Of a stretch of 64,000 nt of DNA, positions 18,421-26,900 are shown in pieces. The notes under the pieces are model-generated. The model saw only the letters and a list, made by a program, of their open reading frames with translations, was not told where the DNA came from and searched no databases. The DNA is from Mycobacterium sp. M26 (GTDB taxonomy: Bacteria > Actinomycetota > Actinomycetes > Mycobacteriales > Mycobacteriaceae), in the NCBI RefSeq assembly GCF_001494595.1, contig NZ_LN929908.1, positions 1,835,716-1,899,715 on the forward strand. The letters run 5' to 3'. The position numbers were made by a program, and so were the translations under genes. Position 1 is the first letter of the stretch, and the number at the start of each line of letters is the position of its first letter.

Positions 18421-19295
18421 CCTGGCCGTTCTCTGATCGCCTGGCCACTAGTTCACCCCTGACGGATCTGTCTTCGTTCTCCGAGTTCCTCCGGCGCGAA
18501 GCACCTCAGCTGTTGCCCACGGCAGGGACCGTTGGCGCCCCCGCGCCCGGTGATGCCCTGCCGCACGGCACCACGATCGTCGCGCTGAGGTATCCCGGCG
18601 GGGTGCTCATCGCCGGCGATCGGCGTTCCACCCAGGGGCACATGATCGCTGGGCGTGACGTCCAGAAGGTCTACATCACCGACGATTACACCGCGACCGG
18701 CATCGCGGGCACCGCGGCCATCGCCGTCGAGTTCGCCCGGCTGTACGCGGTGGAACTCGAGCACTACGAGAAGCTCGAAGGCGTGCCGCTGACGTTCGCC
18801 GGCAAGGTGAACCGGTTGGCGATCATGGTGCGCGGCAACCTCGGTGCGGCCCTGCAGGGTTTCGTGGCGCTGCCGCTGCTGGTGGGCTACGACCTCGACG
18901 ACCCGGATCCACAGGCGGCCGGCCGCATCGTGTCCTTCGACGCGGCGGGCGGCTGGAACATCGAGGACGAGGGCTACCAGTCGGTGGGCTCGGGTTCGAT
19001 CTTCGCCAAGTCGTCGATCAAGAAGCTCTACGCCGGTGTGACAGACGCTGATTCGGCGCTGAAGGTCGCTGTCGAGGCGCTCTACGACGCCGCCGACGAC
19101 GACTCGGCGACGGGCGGGCCGGACCTGGTCCGCGGGATCTTCCCGACCGCGGTCACCATCGAGGCCGACGGCGCCGTCGAGGTGGCCGAGGAGCGGATCT
19201 CCCGGCTGGCCCGCGAGGTCATCGAAACACGTTCCCGGACAAACACGTTCGGCCCCGGTAAGGGCCCGAGCAACGAAGCACCGCGGGTGGATTAG
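18417..19295 (+). CDS. prcB: 20S proteasome beta subunit
   Basis: A 292-residue catalytic subunit. A propeptide of about 51 residues ends at HG before [11 protein letters not shown], so the mature N-terminal nucleophile is Thr52. The Asp of [12 protein letters not shown] and the Lys in RDVQKVY complete the Ntn-hydrolase active site. Seven-subunit beta rings stack inside alpha rings to form the core particle that degrades pupylated proteins delivered by Mpa. It begins at GTG 18417 inside the pup stop codon and is followed immediately by prcA. Confidence 0.97.
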   Translation: MTWPFSDRLATSSPLTDLSSFSEFLRREAPQLLPTAGTVGAPAPGDALPHGTTIVALRYPGGVLIAGDRRSTQGHMIAGRDVQKVYITDDYTATGIAGTAAIAVEFARLYAVELEHYEKLEGVPLTFAGKVNRLAIMVRGNLGAALQGFVALPLLVGYDLDDPDPQAAGRIVSFDAAGGWNIEDEGYQSVGSGSIFAKSSIKKLYAGVTDADSALKVAVEALYDAADDDSATGGPDLVRGIFPTAVTIEADGAVEVAEERISRLAREVIETRSRTNTFGPGKGPSNEAPRVD

Positions 19296-20062
19296 TGAGC
19301 TTCCCATATTTCATCTCGCCCGAACAGGCGATGCGCGAGCGTTCCGAGCTCGCGCGCAAGGGTATTGCCCGGGGACGCAGCGTGGTCGCGCTGGCTTATG
19401 CCGGCGGTGTGCTGTTCGTCGCCGAGAACCCGTCGCGGTCCCTGCAGAAGGTCAGTGAGCTCTACGACCGGGTGGGCTTCGCGGCTGTCGGCCGGTTCAA
19501 CGAGTTCGACAACCTGCGGCGCGGCGGTATCCAGTTCGCCGACACCCGCGGCTACGCCTATGACCGCCGCGACGTCACCGGCCGTCAGCTGGCCAACGTC
19601 TACGCCCAGACCCTGGGCACCATCTTCACCGAGCAGGCCAAGCCCTACGAGGTGGAGCTGTGTGTCGCCGAGGTGGCGCACTACGGCGAGACGAAAGCCC
19701 CTGAGCTGTACCGGATCACCTACGACGGGTCGATCGCCGACGAGCCGCACTTCGTGGTGATGGGCGGTACCACCGACCCGATCATCACCGCGCTCAAGGA
19801 GTCCTACTCGGAGAACGCCGAGTTGGCCGACGCGGTCAAGATCGCGGTCGACGCGCTGCGCGCCGGTATCTCGAGTGCCACCAACAACGCCACCCCACCC
19901 GCCGAGCCGCGGGTGCTGGGACCGTCCACCCTGGAGGTGGCGATCCTGGACGCCAAGCGGCCGCGCCGGGCGTTCCGCCGGATCACCGGTGCCGCGTTGG
20001 AAGCCTTGCTGCCCAAGGATGATTCATCGGCTCCTGCGGCTGAGAGCCCCAACGCCGAGTAG
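19295..20062 (+). CDS. prcA: 20S proteasome alpha subunit
   Basis: A 255-residue gate-forming subunit of the 20S proteasome. Starting at GTG 19295, it begins [20 protein letters not shown], the N-terminal segment that closes the axial pore and forms part of the alpha-ring pocket for the Mpa C-terminus. There is no propeptide or catalytic Thr. Its start overlaps the prcB stop by one nucleotide. The C-terminal tail ([14 protein letters not shown]) is acidic and Ala/Pro-rich. Confidence 0.97.
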   Translation: MSFPYFISPEQAMRERSELARKGIARGRSVVALAYAGGVLFVAENPSRSLQKVSELYDRVGFAAVGRFNEFDNLRRGGIQFADTRGYAYDRRDVTGRQLANVYAQTLGTIFTEQAKPYEVELCVAEVAHYGETKAPELYRITYDGSIADEPHFVVMGGTTDPIITALKESYSENAELADAVKIAVDALRAGISSATNNATPPAEPRVLGPSTLEVAILDAKRPRRAFRRITGAALEALLPKDDSSAPAAESPNAE

Positions 20063-20064
20063 AT

Positions 20065-21759
20065 CTACCGGATGTGGTCCCGGTCGCCGGTGATCACCGC
20101 CAGGATGGCGCGCCACGCGTCGGATGGTTCGGTCAGCACGTCGCTGTGGGTCGACGGACCGACCATCGGCCATCCGGTGAGACGCCGGCCGGCCGGCAGC
20201 GCGATGACGCCGGGCATCTCGTCGGGGTCGGCGCCGTGCGGCCCGAACGGGATGCCCTGAACCGCGCTGATCAGATCGCCCGGTGCAGTCATGCTGAACC
20301 GCAGCACATCCCGATTGCGGTTGTGCCAGTCCGCGGGGCTGTGCACCCCCACGCCCGCGCCCGCGGCTTCGACATAGATCACCCGGTCGGCGGTCAGCCC
20401 CATCCGCTCGGCGGTGCCCACGATCGACCCGCCGTAGGAGTGCCCGATGACGGTCACCGGGATAGCCCCGGCGCGGCGTTCGACATCCTCGCTGAACGCC
20501 ACCAGGCGCGGCGCCATCGCCTCGGCGTAGTGCGGGTCGGCGGCATCGGCGATACCCGCCAGCAACGGTCCGGTGGGGAACTGCCCGCCCAGATAGCTGA
20601 TCATCGCGACGTCGCCGCCGGAACCCGCGACGAAACGCCGGGCGGTGGCGACGTCGTCGGCGATGTCAGCGAACCGGGTATTGAGACCGGGTACCAGCAC
20701 GGCGATGGCCCTGGCCCGGGACAGATCGCCGGACAACTCCACCAGCGATGCGCGCTGCGGGTCGAATGCCAGGATCTGGCGGGGAATCCGGCGCTGCGGG
20801 TCCATCGGGTCGGGGACGTCGGCGATAAGTGTTTCGTAGTAGGCGATCCGCTGCCGGGCCGCGCGGTCGTGGCCGGCGATCGCGGCGTCGCGCAGCACGG
20901 GATCGGTGTGCAGGACTGCCCAGAGTCGTTCGGCGTCAGCGGGATTGAGGGCAGGGGAGATGGCTGCCCGGAGCTTGTCCTCGACGGGACGATCCAGGGT
21001 GCGCCGCTCGTCGAGGATGGCGGTGGCGATGTTGACGCGGTTGGCGGCGATCCTGAGCTCCCAGGGCACGCCATCGGTGTTGCCCACCTCGTGCGGGTGT
21101 TGTTCGGCCAGCAGGTGCTGTTCGGCGGGGGACAGGGCGGCGATCTGCGCGCCGATGCGGTCCTGGGCCAGCGTGGACCAGCCGGCCGGGTCGGGACCGC
21201 TGACCCCGGCGGGGCGGGTCGCGGCCGGACCGGGGGTGATGTCGAAGGCGGCGTCGATGGCACGGGCCGCGTCGGCATCGGCCCTGCCGAGTCGCTCCAG
21301 GCTGTCCTGCACGCGCCGGGTCAGGTCGGCGCACCGCACGTCGAGCATCACCGTGGCGGCCGCCGCCGACCCACCGGCGCAGGCCACCAGGAGTTCGGGC
21401 GGATTCGGCGGCGGGCCGGCGGTGCCGTCGTCGGCGATCGGACATCCCTCGGCGTGCGCCTCGGCGAGCACGGCGAGCACCCCGTCGCGGGCGGCACCCA
21501 GCGTCACTGCCGCATCGCGGGCTTGCGCCGCGGCCAGCACCAGAGCCCGGCACATCGTCCGCAGTCCGGTGGCGGCGGGTGTGATCGCGGTTCGGGCCGC
21601 TTGTGCCGCGGTCCCGTTCCACGAGGTGGTACCGGCTGCCTGGTCGACGGTGTCGGCGTGGCTCTGCAGCGCGCCGGCCGCACGGTCCCACTCCTCGGCG
21701 AGCTCACCGAGTGCCTCGGGTTGCCACGCCAACGCCTGGGAGACGGTCGGCCTGCTCAC
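20065..21759 (-). CDS. DUF1023 alpha/beta hydrolase with WXG100-like N-terminus
   Basis: A 564-residue protein. The N-terminal 100 or so residues are helical and carry SWNGTAAQA, resembling the W-x-G turn of WXG100 proteins. The C-terminal domain is an alpha/beta hydrolase with nucleophile elbow GHSYGG near residue 447 and a late His (GPSTHSDVL). This is the arrangement of DUF1023 hydrolases in actinobacteria. GTG 21759 overlaps the stop of the small upstream gene (GTGA). The pair lies on the opposite strand between prcA and pafA. No substrate can be assigned; an ESX-secreted esterase or lipase is one possibility. Confidence 0.72.
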   Translation of the reverse strand: MSRPTVSQALAWQPEALGELAEEWDRAAGALQSHADTVDQAAGTTSWNGTAAQAARTAITPAATGLRTMCRALVLAAAQARDAAVTLGAARDGVLAVLAEAHAEGCPIADDGTAGPPPNPPELLVACAGGSAAAATVMLDVRCADLTRRVQDSLERLGRADADAARAIDAAFDITPGPAATRPAGVSGPDPAGWSTLAQDRIGAQIAALSPAEQHLLAEQHPHEVGNTDGVPWELRIAANRVNIATAILDERRTLDRPVEDKLRAAISPALNPADAERLWAVLHTDPVLRDAAIAGHDRAARQRIAYYETLIADVPDPMDPQRRIPRQILAFDPQRASLVELSGDLSRARAIAVLVPGLNTRFADIADDVATARRFVAGSGGDVAMISYLGGQFPTGPLLAGIADAADPHYAEAMAPRLVAFSEDVERRAGAIPVTVIGHSYGGSIVGTAERMGLTADRVIYVEAAGAGVGVHSPADWHNRNRDVLRFSMTAPGDLISAVQGIPFGPHGADPDEMPGVIALPAGRRLTGWPMVGPSTHSDVLTEPSDAWRAILAVITGDRDHIR

Positions 21760-22022
21760 CGCAGTCGCTCGGCGTGGTCCTGTTCTGCGGTGGTCAGTTC
21801 GCCGGCGCAGCGCCGGGCGGCCTCCGCCCATCGGCCGGCCGTCGCGGCGTGTCGGTGCACGTCAGCGGTAGCGCGCGCGGGTGCCTGCGAGGCGGCGAGC
21901 GCCGAACCGGTCAGCCCGCGTACCTCGGCGATGGACAGCGCCGACAGCGCCGTCGCGCACCGGGCCACCCGGTTGGTCAGGGCCCCGAGTGCGGCGGTGT
22001 CGAGGCCGACGGGTTCGGGCAT
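21756..22022 (-). CDS. Small helical ESX-like partner protein
   Basis: An 88-residue, Ala-rich, all-helical protein starting at ATG 22022. The size and helix-turn-helix pattern resemble small ESX-associated proteins (WXG100/EspC-like), but no WXG and no C-terminal YxxxD/E motif is visible. It is translationally coupled to the DUF1023 hydrolase, so the two may form a heterodimer or a substrate-chaperone pair. That assignment is inference from size, composition and context. Confidence 0.6.
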   Translation of the reverse strand: MPEPVGLDTAALGALTNRVARCATALSALSIAEVRGLTGSALAASQAPARATADVHRHAATAGRWAEAARRCAGELTTAEQDHAERLR

Positions 22023-22136
22023 GGCTCATGCTCACACGGGTTCCCGGCGACGGTATTCGCCGATGCACAGGGCAATCCGCCGCGACCCGAGCAGGTTTCG
22101 CTGACGGCTTGCCCACCGCTACCGCATGACAACCAG

Positions 22137-22142
22137 TACGCT
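22137..22142 (+). promoter_or_regulatory. -10 element of a leaderless pafA promoter
   Basis: TACGCT ends 7 nt before GTG 22150. The spacing predicts a leaderless transcript and decides the pafA start in favour of GTG 22150 over the in-frame ATG 22126, which lies upstream of this -10. Confidence 0.6.
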
Positions 22143-22149
22143 CGGTGAT

Positions 22150-23508
22150 GTGCAGCGACGGATCATGGGCATCGAAACGGAATTCGGTGTCACCTGCACG
22201 TTCCACGGCCATCGTCGGCTCAGTCCGGACGAGGTCGCCCGGTACCTGTTCCGCCGGGTGGTGTCGTGGGGCCGCAGCTCGAACGTATTCCTGCGCAACG
22301 GCGCGCGCCTGTACCTGGATGTCGGCAGCCATCCGGAGTACGCCACCGCCGAATGCGACAACCTGGTGCAGCTGGTCACCCATGACCGCGCCGGCGAGCG
22401 GGTCCTGGAAGACCTGCTCATCGATGCCGAGCAGCGGCTGGCCGATGAGGGCATCGGCGGGGACATCTACCTGTTCAAGAACAACACCGACTCGGCAGGC
22501 AACTCTTACGGGTGCCATGAGAACTATCTGATCGTGCGGGCCGGGGAGTTCTCCCGGATCTCCGACGTGCTGCTGCCGTTCCTGGTCACCCGCCAGCTGA
22601 TCTGCGGTGCGGGCAAGGTGCTGCAGACGCCGAAGGCCGCGACGTTCTGCCTGTCGCAGCGCGCCGAACACATCTGGGAAGGCGTGTCGAGTGCGACCAC
22701 GCGCTCGCGGCCGATCATCAACACCCGCGACGAGCCCCACGCCGACGCCGAGAAGTACCGCCGGCTGCACGTGATCGTGGGCGACTCCAACATGTGCGAA
22801 GCCACCACCATGCTCAAGGTGGGCACCGCCTCGCTCGTGCTGGAGATGATCGAGGCCGGTGTGGCGTTCCGCGACTTCTCGCTGGACAACCCGATCCGGG
22901 CCATCCGCGAGGTCAGCCACGACCTGACCGGCCGCAGGCCGGTGCGGCTGGCCGGCGGGCGGCAGGCCAGCGCCCTGGACATCCAGCGGGAGTACTTCAC
23001 CCGCGCGGTGGAGTACCTGCAGACCCGCGAGCCCAACACCCAGATCGACCAGGTGGTCGACCTGTGGGGCCGTCAGCTCGACGCGGTCGAGAGCCAGGAC
23101 TTCGCCAAGGTCGACACCGAGATCGACTGGGTGATCAAGCGCAAGCTGTTCCAGCGCTATCAGGACCGCTACAACATGGAGTTGTCCGACCCGAAGATCA
23201 GCCAGCTCGACCTGGCCTACCACGACATCAAGCGCGGCCGCGGCGTGTTCGACCTGCTGCAGCGCAAGGGGCTGGCGGCCCGGATCACCACTGACGAGGA
23301 GATCGAGGCCGCCGTCGACACCCCGCCGCAGACCACCCGCGCCAAGCTGCGTGGTGAGTTCATCAGCGCGGCGCAGGAGGCCGGCCGGGACTTCACCGTC
23401 GACTGGGTACACCTCAAGCTCAATGACCAGGCCCAGCGCACGGTGCTCTGCAAGGACCCGTTCCGCTCGGTCGACGAACGGGTCAAGCGGCTCATCGCCA
23501 GCATGTAG
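22150..23508 (+). CDS. pafA: Pup ligase PafA
   Basis: A 452-residue ligase, the same length as in M. tuberculosis. It phosphorylates the C-terminal Glu of deamidated Pup with ATP and joins it to substrate lysines by an isopeptide bond. The glutamine-synthetase-like core has [15 protein letters not shown] for ATP/Mg binding and [12 protein letters not shown] with the key Asp near residue 57. [18 protein letters not shown] and [18 protein letters not shown] are shared with Dop. The C-terminal domain ([15 protein letters not shown]) helps bind Pup. It is intact, but without Dop it would have no Pup-Glu to use. Confidence 0.97.
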   Translation: MQRRIMGIETEFGVTCTFHGHRRLSPDEVARYLFRRVVSWGRSSNVFLRNGARLYLDVGSHPEYATAECDNLVQLVTHDRAGERVLEDLLIDAEQRLADEGIGGDIYLFKNNTDSAGNSYGCHENYLIVRAGEFSRISDVLLPFLVTRQLICGAGKVLQTPKAATFCLSQRAEHIWEGVSSATTRSRPIINTRDEPHADAEKYRRLHVIVGDSNMCEATTMLKVGTASLVLEMIEAGVAFRDFSLDNPIRAIREVSHDLTGRRPVRLAGGRQASALDIQREYFTRAVEYLQTREPNTQIDQVVDLWGRQLDAVESQDFAKVDTEIDWVIKRKLFQRYQDRYNMELSDPKISQLDLAYHDIKRGRGVFDLLQRKGLAARITTDEEIEAAVDTPPQTTRAKLRGEFISAAQEAGRDFTVDWVHLKLNDQAQRTVLCKDPFRSVDERVKRLIASM

Positions 23509-23548
23509 GGCCAGGGGCGCGCCGCACTGCTGACCGGCCGATTCCCGC

Positions 23549-23554
23549 TAAGGT
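23549..23554 (+). promoter_or_regulatory. -10 element of a leaderless pafBC promoter
   Basis: TAAGGT ends 7 nt before the pafB GTG at 23562, predicting a leaderless transcript that starts near the start codon. No PafBC-type TTGTCRGTG element lies 8 nt upstream, so autoregulation through that motif is not indicated. Confidence 0.55.
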
Positions 23555-23561
23555 TGGGCGA

Positions 23562-24545
23562 GTGGCGACATCCAAGGTCGAACGGTTGATGAACCTCGTC
23601 ATCGCCCTGCTCTCCACCCACGGCTACATCACCGCCGAGCGCATCCGCGAGAGCGTCGCCGGTTACGCCGACAGTCCCAGCGACGAGGCGTTCTCCCGGA
23701 TGTTCGAACGTGACAAGAACGAGTTGCGCGACCTGGGTATCCCGCTGGAGACCGGACGGGTGTCGTCGTTCGACCCCGCCGAGGGCTACCGCATCAACCG
23801 CAACGCCTACGCCCTGCCCGATATCGAACTCACCGCCGAGGAAGCCGCCGCCGTCGCGGTGGCCGTCCAACTCTGGGAGTCACCCGAACTCATCACCGCC
23901 ACCCAGGGCGCGCTGCTGAAACTGCGCGCCGCCGGGGTCGACGTCGACCCCGATGCGGCGGTCGCGATCACGACCGCCGCGGGTCCGCCGGGACTGCGTG
24001 GCTCGGAGGATGTGCTGGGAATCCTGTTGTCCGCCATCGATTCCGGGCAGCCGGTACGGTTCCGGCACCGGCCGCTGCCGACCGAGCCCTACACGGTGCG
24101 CACTGTCGAACCCTGGGGTGTGGTCACCGCGCGGGGACGCTGGTATCTGGTCGGGCACGACCGGGACCGCGACGCCACCCGCACCTTCCGGCTGTCCCGG
24201 ATCGGGGCCGACGTTCAGACCGTGGGGCCGCCGGGATCCGTGACCCGGCCCGAAGGCGCCGATCTGCGGGCCATCGTGGAGAAGGCGATCGGCGAGGCGC
24301 CCACCGGGGTGCGCGCCGCGGTGTGGGTGGCCGACGGGCGGGCGACCGCGCTGCGCCGGGCCGGGACCTCGACCGGCCCGCGCACCATCGGTGGCCGCGC
24401 CGGCGAGGTCCTCGAACTCGACCTCGGCACCCGCGACCGGCTGGCCCGCGAGATCGCCGGCTACGGTGCGGATGCCTTGGTCCTGGAACCGCAGTCGCTG
24501 CGCGAGGACGTGGTGGCACGGTTGACGGCGCAGGCCAAACCATGA
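23562..24545 (+). CDS. pafB: WYL-domain transcriptional regulator PafB
   Basis: A 327-residue protein that forms the PafBC activator with PafC. The N-terminal winged helix-turn-helix (residues 1-75, RLMNLVIALLSTHGYITAERIRE) precedes a WYL domain; the characteristic stretch is WGVVTARGRWYLVGHDRDRD near residue 186. A WCX-type C-terminal region ends in LREDVVARLTAQAKP. In mycobacteria PafBC drives the RecA/LexA-independent DNA-damage regulon. The stop overlaps the pafC ATG (ATGA), so the two are made together. Confidence 0.94.
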   Translation: MATSKVERLMNLVIALLSTHGYITAERIRESVAGYADSPSDEAFSRMFERDKNELRDLGIPLETGRVSSFDPAEGYRINRNAYALPDIELTAEEAAAVAVAVQLWESPELITATQGALLKLRAAGVDVDPDAAVAITTAAGPPGLRGSEDVLGILLSAIDSGQPVRFRHRPLPTEPYTVRTVEPWGVVTARGRWYLVGHDRDRDATRTFRLSRIGADVQTVGPPGSVTRPEGADLRAIVEKAIGEAPTGVRAAVWVADGRATALRRAGTSTGPRTIGGRAGEVLELDLGTRDRLAREIAGYGADALVLEPQSLREDVVARLTAQAKP

Positions 24546-25550
24546 CCCCCGTCTCGACCCGCCTGGTGCGGCTCCTCAACATGGTCCCGTACCTGAAGGC
24601 CAACCCGCAGATCACCTACGACGAGGCCGCCGCCGACCTTGGCGTCACCCGCAAGCAACTGCAGCAGGACCTCGACCAGTTGTGGATGTGCGGCCTGCCC
24701 GGCTACGGGCCCGGCGACCTGATCGATTTCGAGTTCTCCGGCGACTCCATCAACGTGACGTTCACCGCCGGGGTTGACGCGCCGCTGCGGCTGACGTCCC
24801 CGGAAGCCACCGGACTGCTCGTCGCGCTGCGGGCCCTGGTGGACATCCCCGGCGTCGTCGACCCCGAGGCCGCGCGCAGCGCCATCGCCAAGATCGAGTC
24901 GGCAGCGGGCACCATCGCTCACGACCAGACCCATGCCGCGGCGGCCGAGAACGAGCCGGCGCCGATCGAGAGCGGCGCCGCCGCGGCGGTGCGCGCCGCG
25001 GTCCGCGGCGGGCGGGCACTGAGTATCGAGTACTACTCGGCCTCCCGGGACATGCTGTCCACCCGCATCGTCGACCCGATCCGGGTGGTCCTGGTCGCCG
25101 ACCACAGCTATCTGGAGGCATGGTCGCGCGAAGCCGAGGGGGTTCGGCTGTTCCGCTTCGACCGCATCGTCGACGCCCACGTCCTCGACGAACCCGCCGC
25201 ACCCCCGGCACCGGCGGTGCAGGCGCAGCCGGACACCTCGCTGTTCACCGGCGGTGCAGGCGCAGCCGGACACCTCGCTGTTCGACGCTGACCCGGCGCT
25301 GCCGTCGGCCACCCTGCTGGTGTCGCCGACGGCGTCCTGGATGCTCGAGTACTACCCGATGCGGGTCGGCAAGCAACTGCCCGACGGCTCGTGCGAGGCG
25401 GCGATGACGTATGCCTCCGACGACTGGATGACGCGGCTGATCCTGGGCTTCGGCCCCGATGTGCGGGTGCTCGCGCCACCGTCCCTGGTGACGCGGGTGG
25501 CCGAGGCGGCCAACGCGGCCCTGACCGCCTACCGGGAGCTGACCGGCTGA
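24542..25550 (+). pseudogene. pafC: pafC, WYL-domain regulator, disrupted by a 37-bp tandem duplication
   Basis: PafC is the partner of PafB in the damage-response activator. It starts at ATG 24542 overlapping pafB and has an N-terminal HTH (LVRLLNMVPYLKANPQITYDE) and the WYL-type region VADHSYLEAWSREAEG. A 37-bp unit is duplicated at 25210-25283, shifting the frame; translation then stops at 25291 after about 249 residues. The remaining C-terminal segment (DADPALPSATLLVSPTASW to LTAYRELTG) continues in another frame to 25550. Removing one copy gives 323 residues, near the family length. If real, the lesion removes most of the C-terminal (WCX) domain. Confidence 0.9.
25210..25283 (+). repeat. 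Perfect 37-bp tandem duplication inside pafC
   Basis: Copy 1 is 25210-25246 and copy 2 is 25247-25283, identical and abutting. One base of microhomology (C at 25209 and 25246) extends the match. It doubles the codons for VQAQPDTSLF in two frames and is the only disruption of the gene. Confidence 0.97.
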
Positions 25551-25603
25551 ATCCGCGTCCACGCTCGTCACCGGGCAGGTGGGGTAGCATCGAACAGACA
25601 TCT

Positions 25604-25608
25604 GGAGG
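25604..25608 (+). promoter_or_regulatory. Shine-Dalgarno of tatA (decides a TTG start)
   Basis: GGAGG sits 8 nt before TTG 25617. The in-frame GTG at 25608 overlaps this sequence and therefore cannot use it. Confidence 0.6.
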
Positions 25609-25616
25609 TGACCAAA

Positions 25617-25883
25617 TTGGGTGCTCTACAACCGTGGCACTGGCTGATCCTTATCGCCGTCGTGGTGCTGCTTTTCGGGTCGAAGCGGTTGCCTGATGCT
25701 GCGCGTTCGCTGGGTAAGTCGATGCGGATCTTCAAGTCCGAGGTCAAGGAACTGCAGAGCGAGAGCAAGGCGGACACCCCCGTCACGCCCGCGCAGCCTG
25801 CCACGCAGGTGCAGTCCGAGCGCGTCGAGGCTCCGGTGACACCGCCGCCTGCGCAAAACCCGACCGACGCCCGACCGGCCTGA
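25617..25883 (+). CDS. tatA: Twin-arginine translocase subunit TatA
   Basis: An 88-residue protein that polymerises with TatBC to pass folded proteins across the membrane. TTG 25617 is taken as the start because a perfect GGAGG is 8 nt upstream and because the product then begins [21 protein letters not shown], aligning with known mycobacterial TatA. The single transmembrane helix is followed by the [16 protein letters not shown] hinge, an amphipathic helix, and an acidic/Pro-rich tail. It lies between pafC and tatC, as in other mycobacteria. Confidence 0.93.
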   Translation: MGALQPWHWLILIAVVVLLFGSKRLPDAARSLGKSMRIFKSEVKELQSESKADTPVTPAQPATQVQSERVEAPVTPPPAQNPTDARPA

Positions 25884-25928
25884 ACCGACCGCGATCCGGC
25901 GCCCCGGCGCTCGTAGTCAGACGCTGCC

Positions 25929-26900
25929 GTGCGCACCCCTAAGTTCATGTCGCGGCTCGATCCGCGACTCGGCCCATTGTCGCGGCTCGACCCGCGGCAG
26001 CGACGGAGCCGCACCAATCCCGACGGGACGATGTCTCTCGTCGACCACATCCGGGAACTGCGGACCCGCCTGCTGATCTCGATGGGTGCCGTCGCCGTCA
26101 CCACGATCTTCGGCTTCCTCTGGTACAGCCACGGATTCTTCGGGGTGGAGAGTCTGGGTGAGTGGCTGCGCGAGCCGTACTGCTCGCTGCCGCCCTCGGC
26201 CCGCGCCGATATCAGTGCCGACGGCGGTTGCCGCCTGCTCGCCACCGCACCGTTCGACCAGTTCATGCTGCGCCTGAAGGTCGGGATGACCGCGGGCATC
26301 GTGCTGGCCTGCCCGATCTGGCTGCATCAGCTGTGGTCCTTCATCACCCCCGGGCTGTACAAGAACGAGCGCCGCTTCGCGGCCGCGTTCGTCACGGTGG
26401 CCGCGGTGCTGTTCGTCTCCGGCGCCGTGCTGGCCTACATCGTGCTGTCCAAGGCCTTGCACTTCCTGCTGACCGTTGGCAACGACGTCCAGGTCACCGC
26501 CCTGTCCGGCGACCGCTACTTCGGCTTCCTGATCAACCTGCTGCTGGTGTTCGGCGTCAGCTTCGAGTTCCCGCTGCTGATCATCATGCTGAACGTGGTC
26601 GGCGTGCTGCACTACGAGAAACTCAAGAACTGGCGCCGCGGGCTGATCTTCGGGGTGTTCGTCTTCGCCGCGTTCGCCACACCCGGCTCCGACCCCTTCT
26701 CGATGCTGGCGCTGGGTCTGGCGTTGTCACTGCTGATGGAGTTCGCCATCCAGGTCACCCGACTGCATGACCGGCGCAAGGCCAAGCGGGAAGCCGCCGC
26801 CCGGGCGGCGATTCCCGACGACCAGGCCGCGCCGCTGGAGCCGCCGGAACCGGTGGCCGCACCCGCGCAGCTCGGGGCCCAGCATGACGACATCACCTGA
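25929..26900 (+). CDS. tatC: Twin-arginine translocase subunit TatC
   Basis: A 323-residue, six-helix receptor for twin-arginine signal peptides. The family hallmarks are [15 protein letters not shown] before helix 1, the [12 protein letters not shown] loop, the conserved Glu of [10 protein letters not shown], and the [10 protein letters not shown] loop. An N-terminal extension contains the degenerate repeat [16 protein letters not shown]. The C-terminal tail is charged and Pro-rich. The last 17 nt overlap the start of helY. Confidence 0.95.
   Translation: MRTPKFMSRLDPRLGPLSRLDPRQRRSRTNPDGTMSLVDHIRELRTRLLISMGAVAVTTIFGFLWYSHGFFGVESLGEWLREPYCSLPPSARADISADGGCRLLATAPFDQFMLRLKVGMTAGIVLACPIWLHQLWSFITPGLYKNERRFAAAFVTVAAVLFVSGAVLAYIVLSKALHFLLTVGNDVQVTALSGDRYFGFLINLLLVFGVSFEFPLLIIMLNVVGVLHYEKLKNWRRGLIFGVFVFAAFATPGSDPFSMLALGLALSLLMEFAIQVTRLHDRRKAKREAAARAAIPDDQAAPLEPPEPVAAPAQLGAQHDDIT

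Noticed and set aside
22126-22149. pafA start at ATG 22126
   Set aside because: The -10 TACGCT lies downstream of it, and GTG 22150 gives the exact family length.
25945-26000. A further recent duplication at the tatC N-terminus (SRLDPR twice)
   Set aside because: The two copies differ at several bases and the period is 30 bp, in frame; it looks old and harmless, unlike the perfect frame-breaking repeats.
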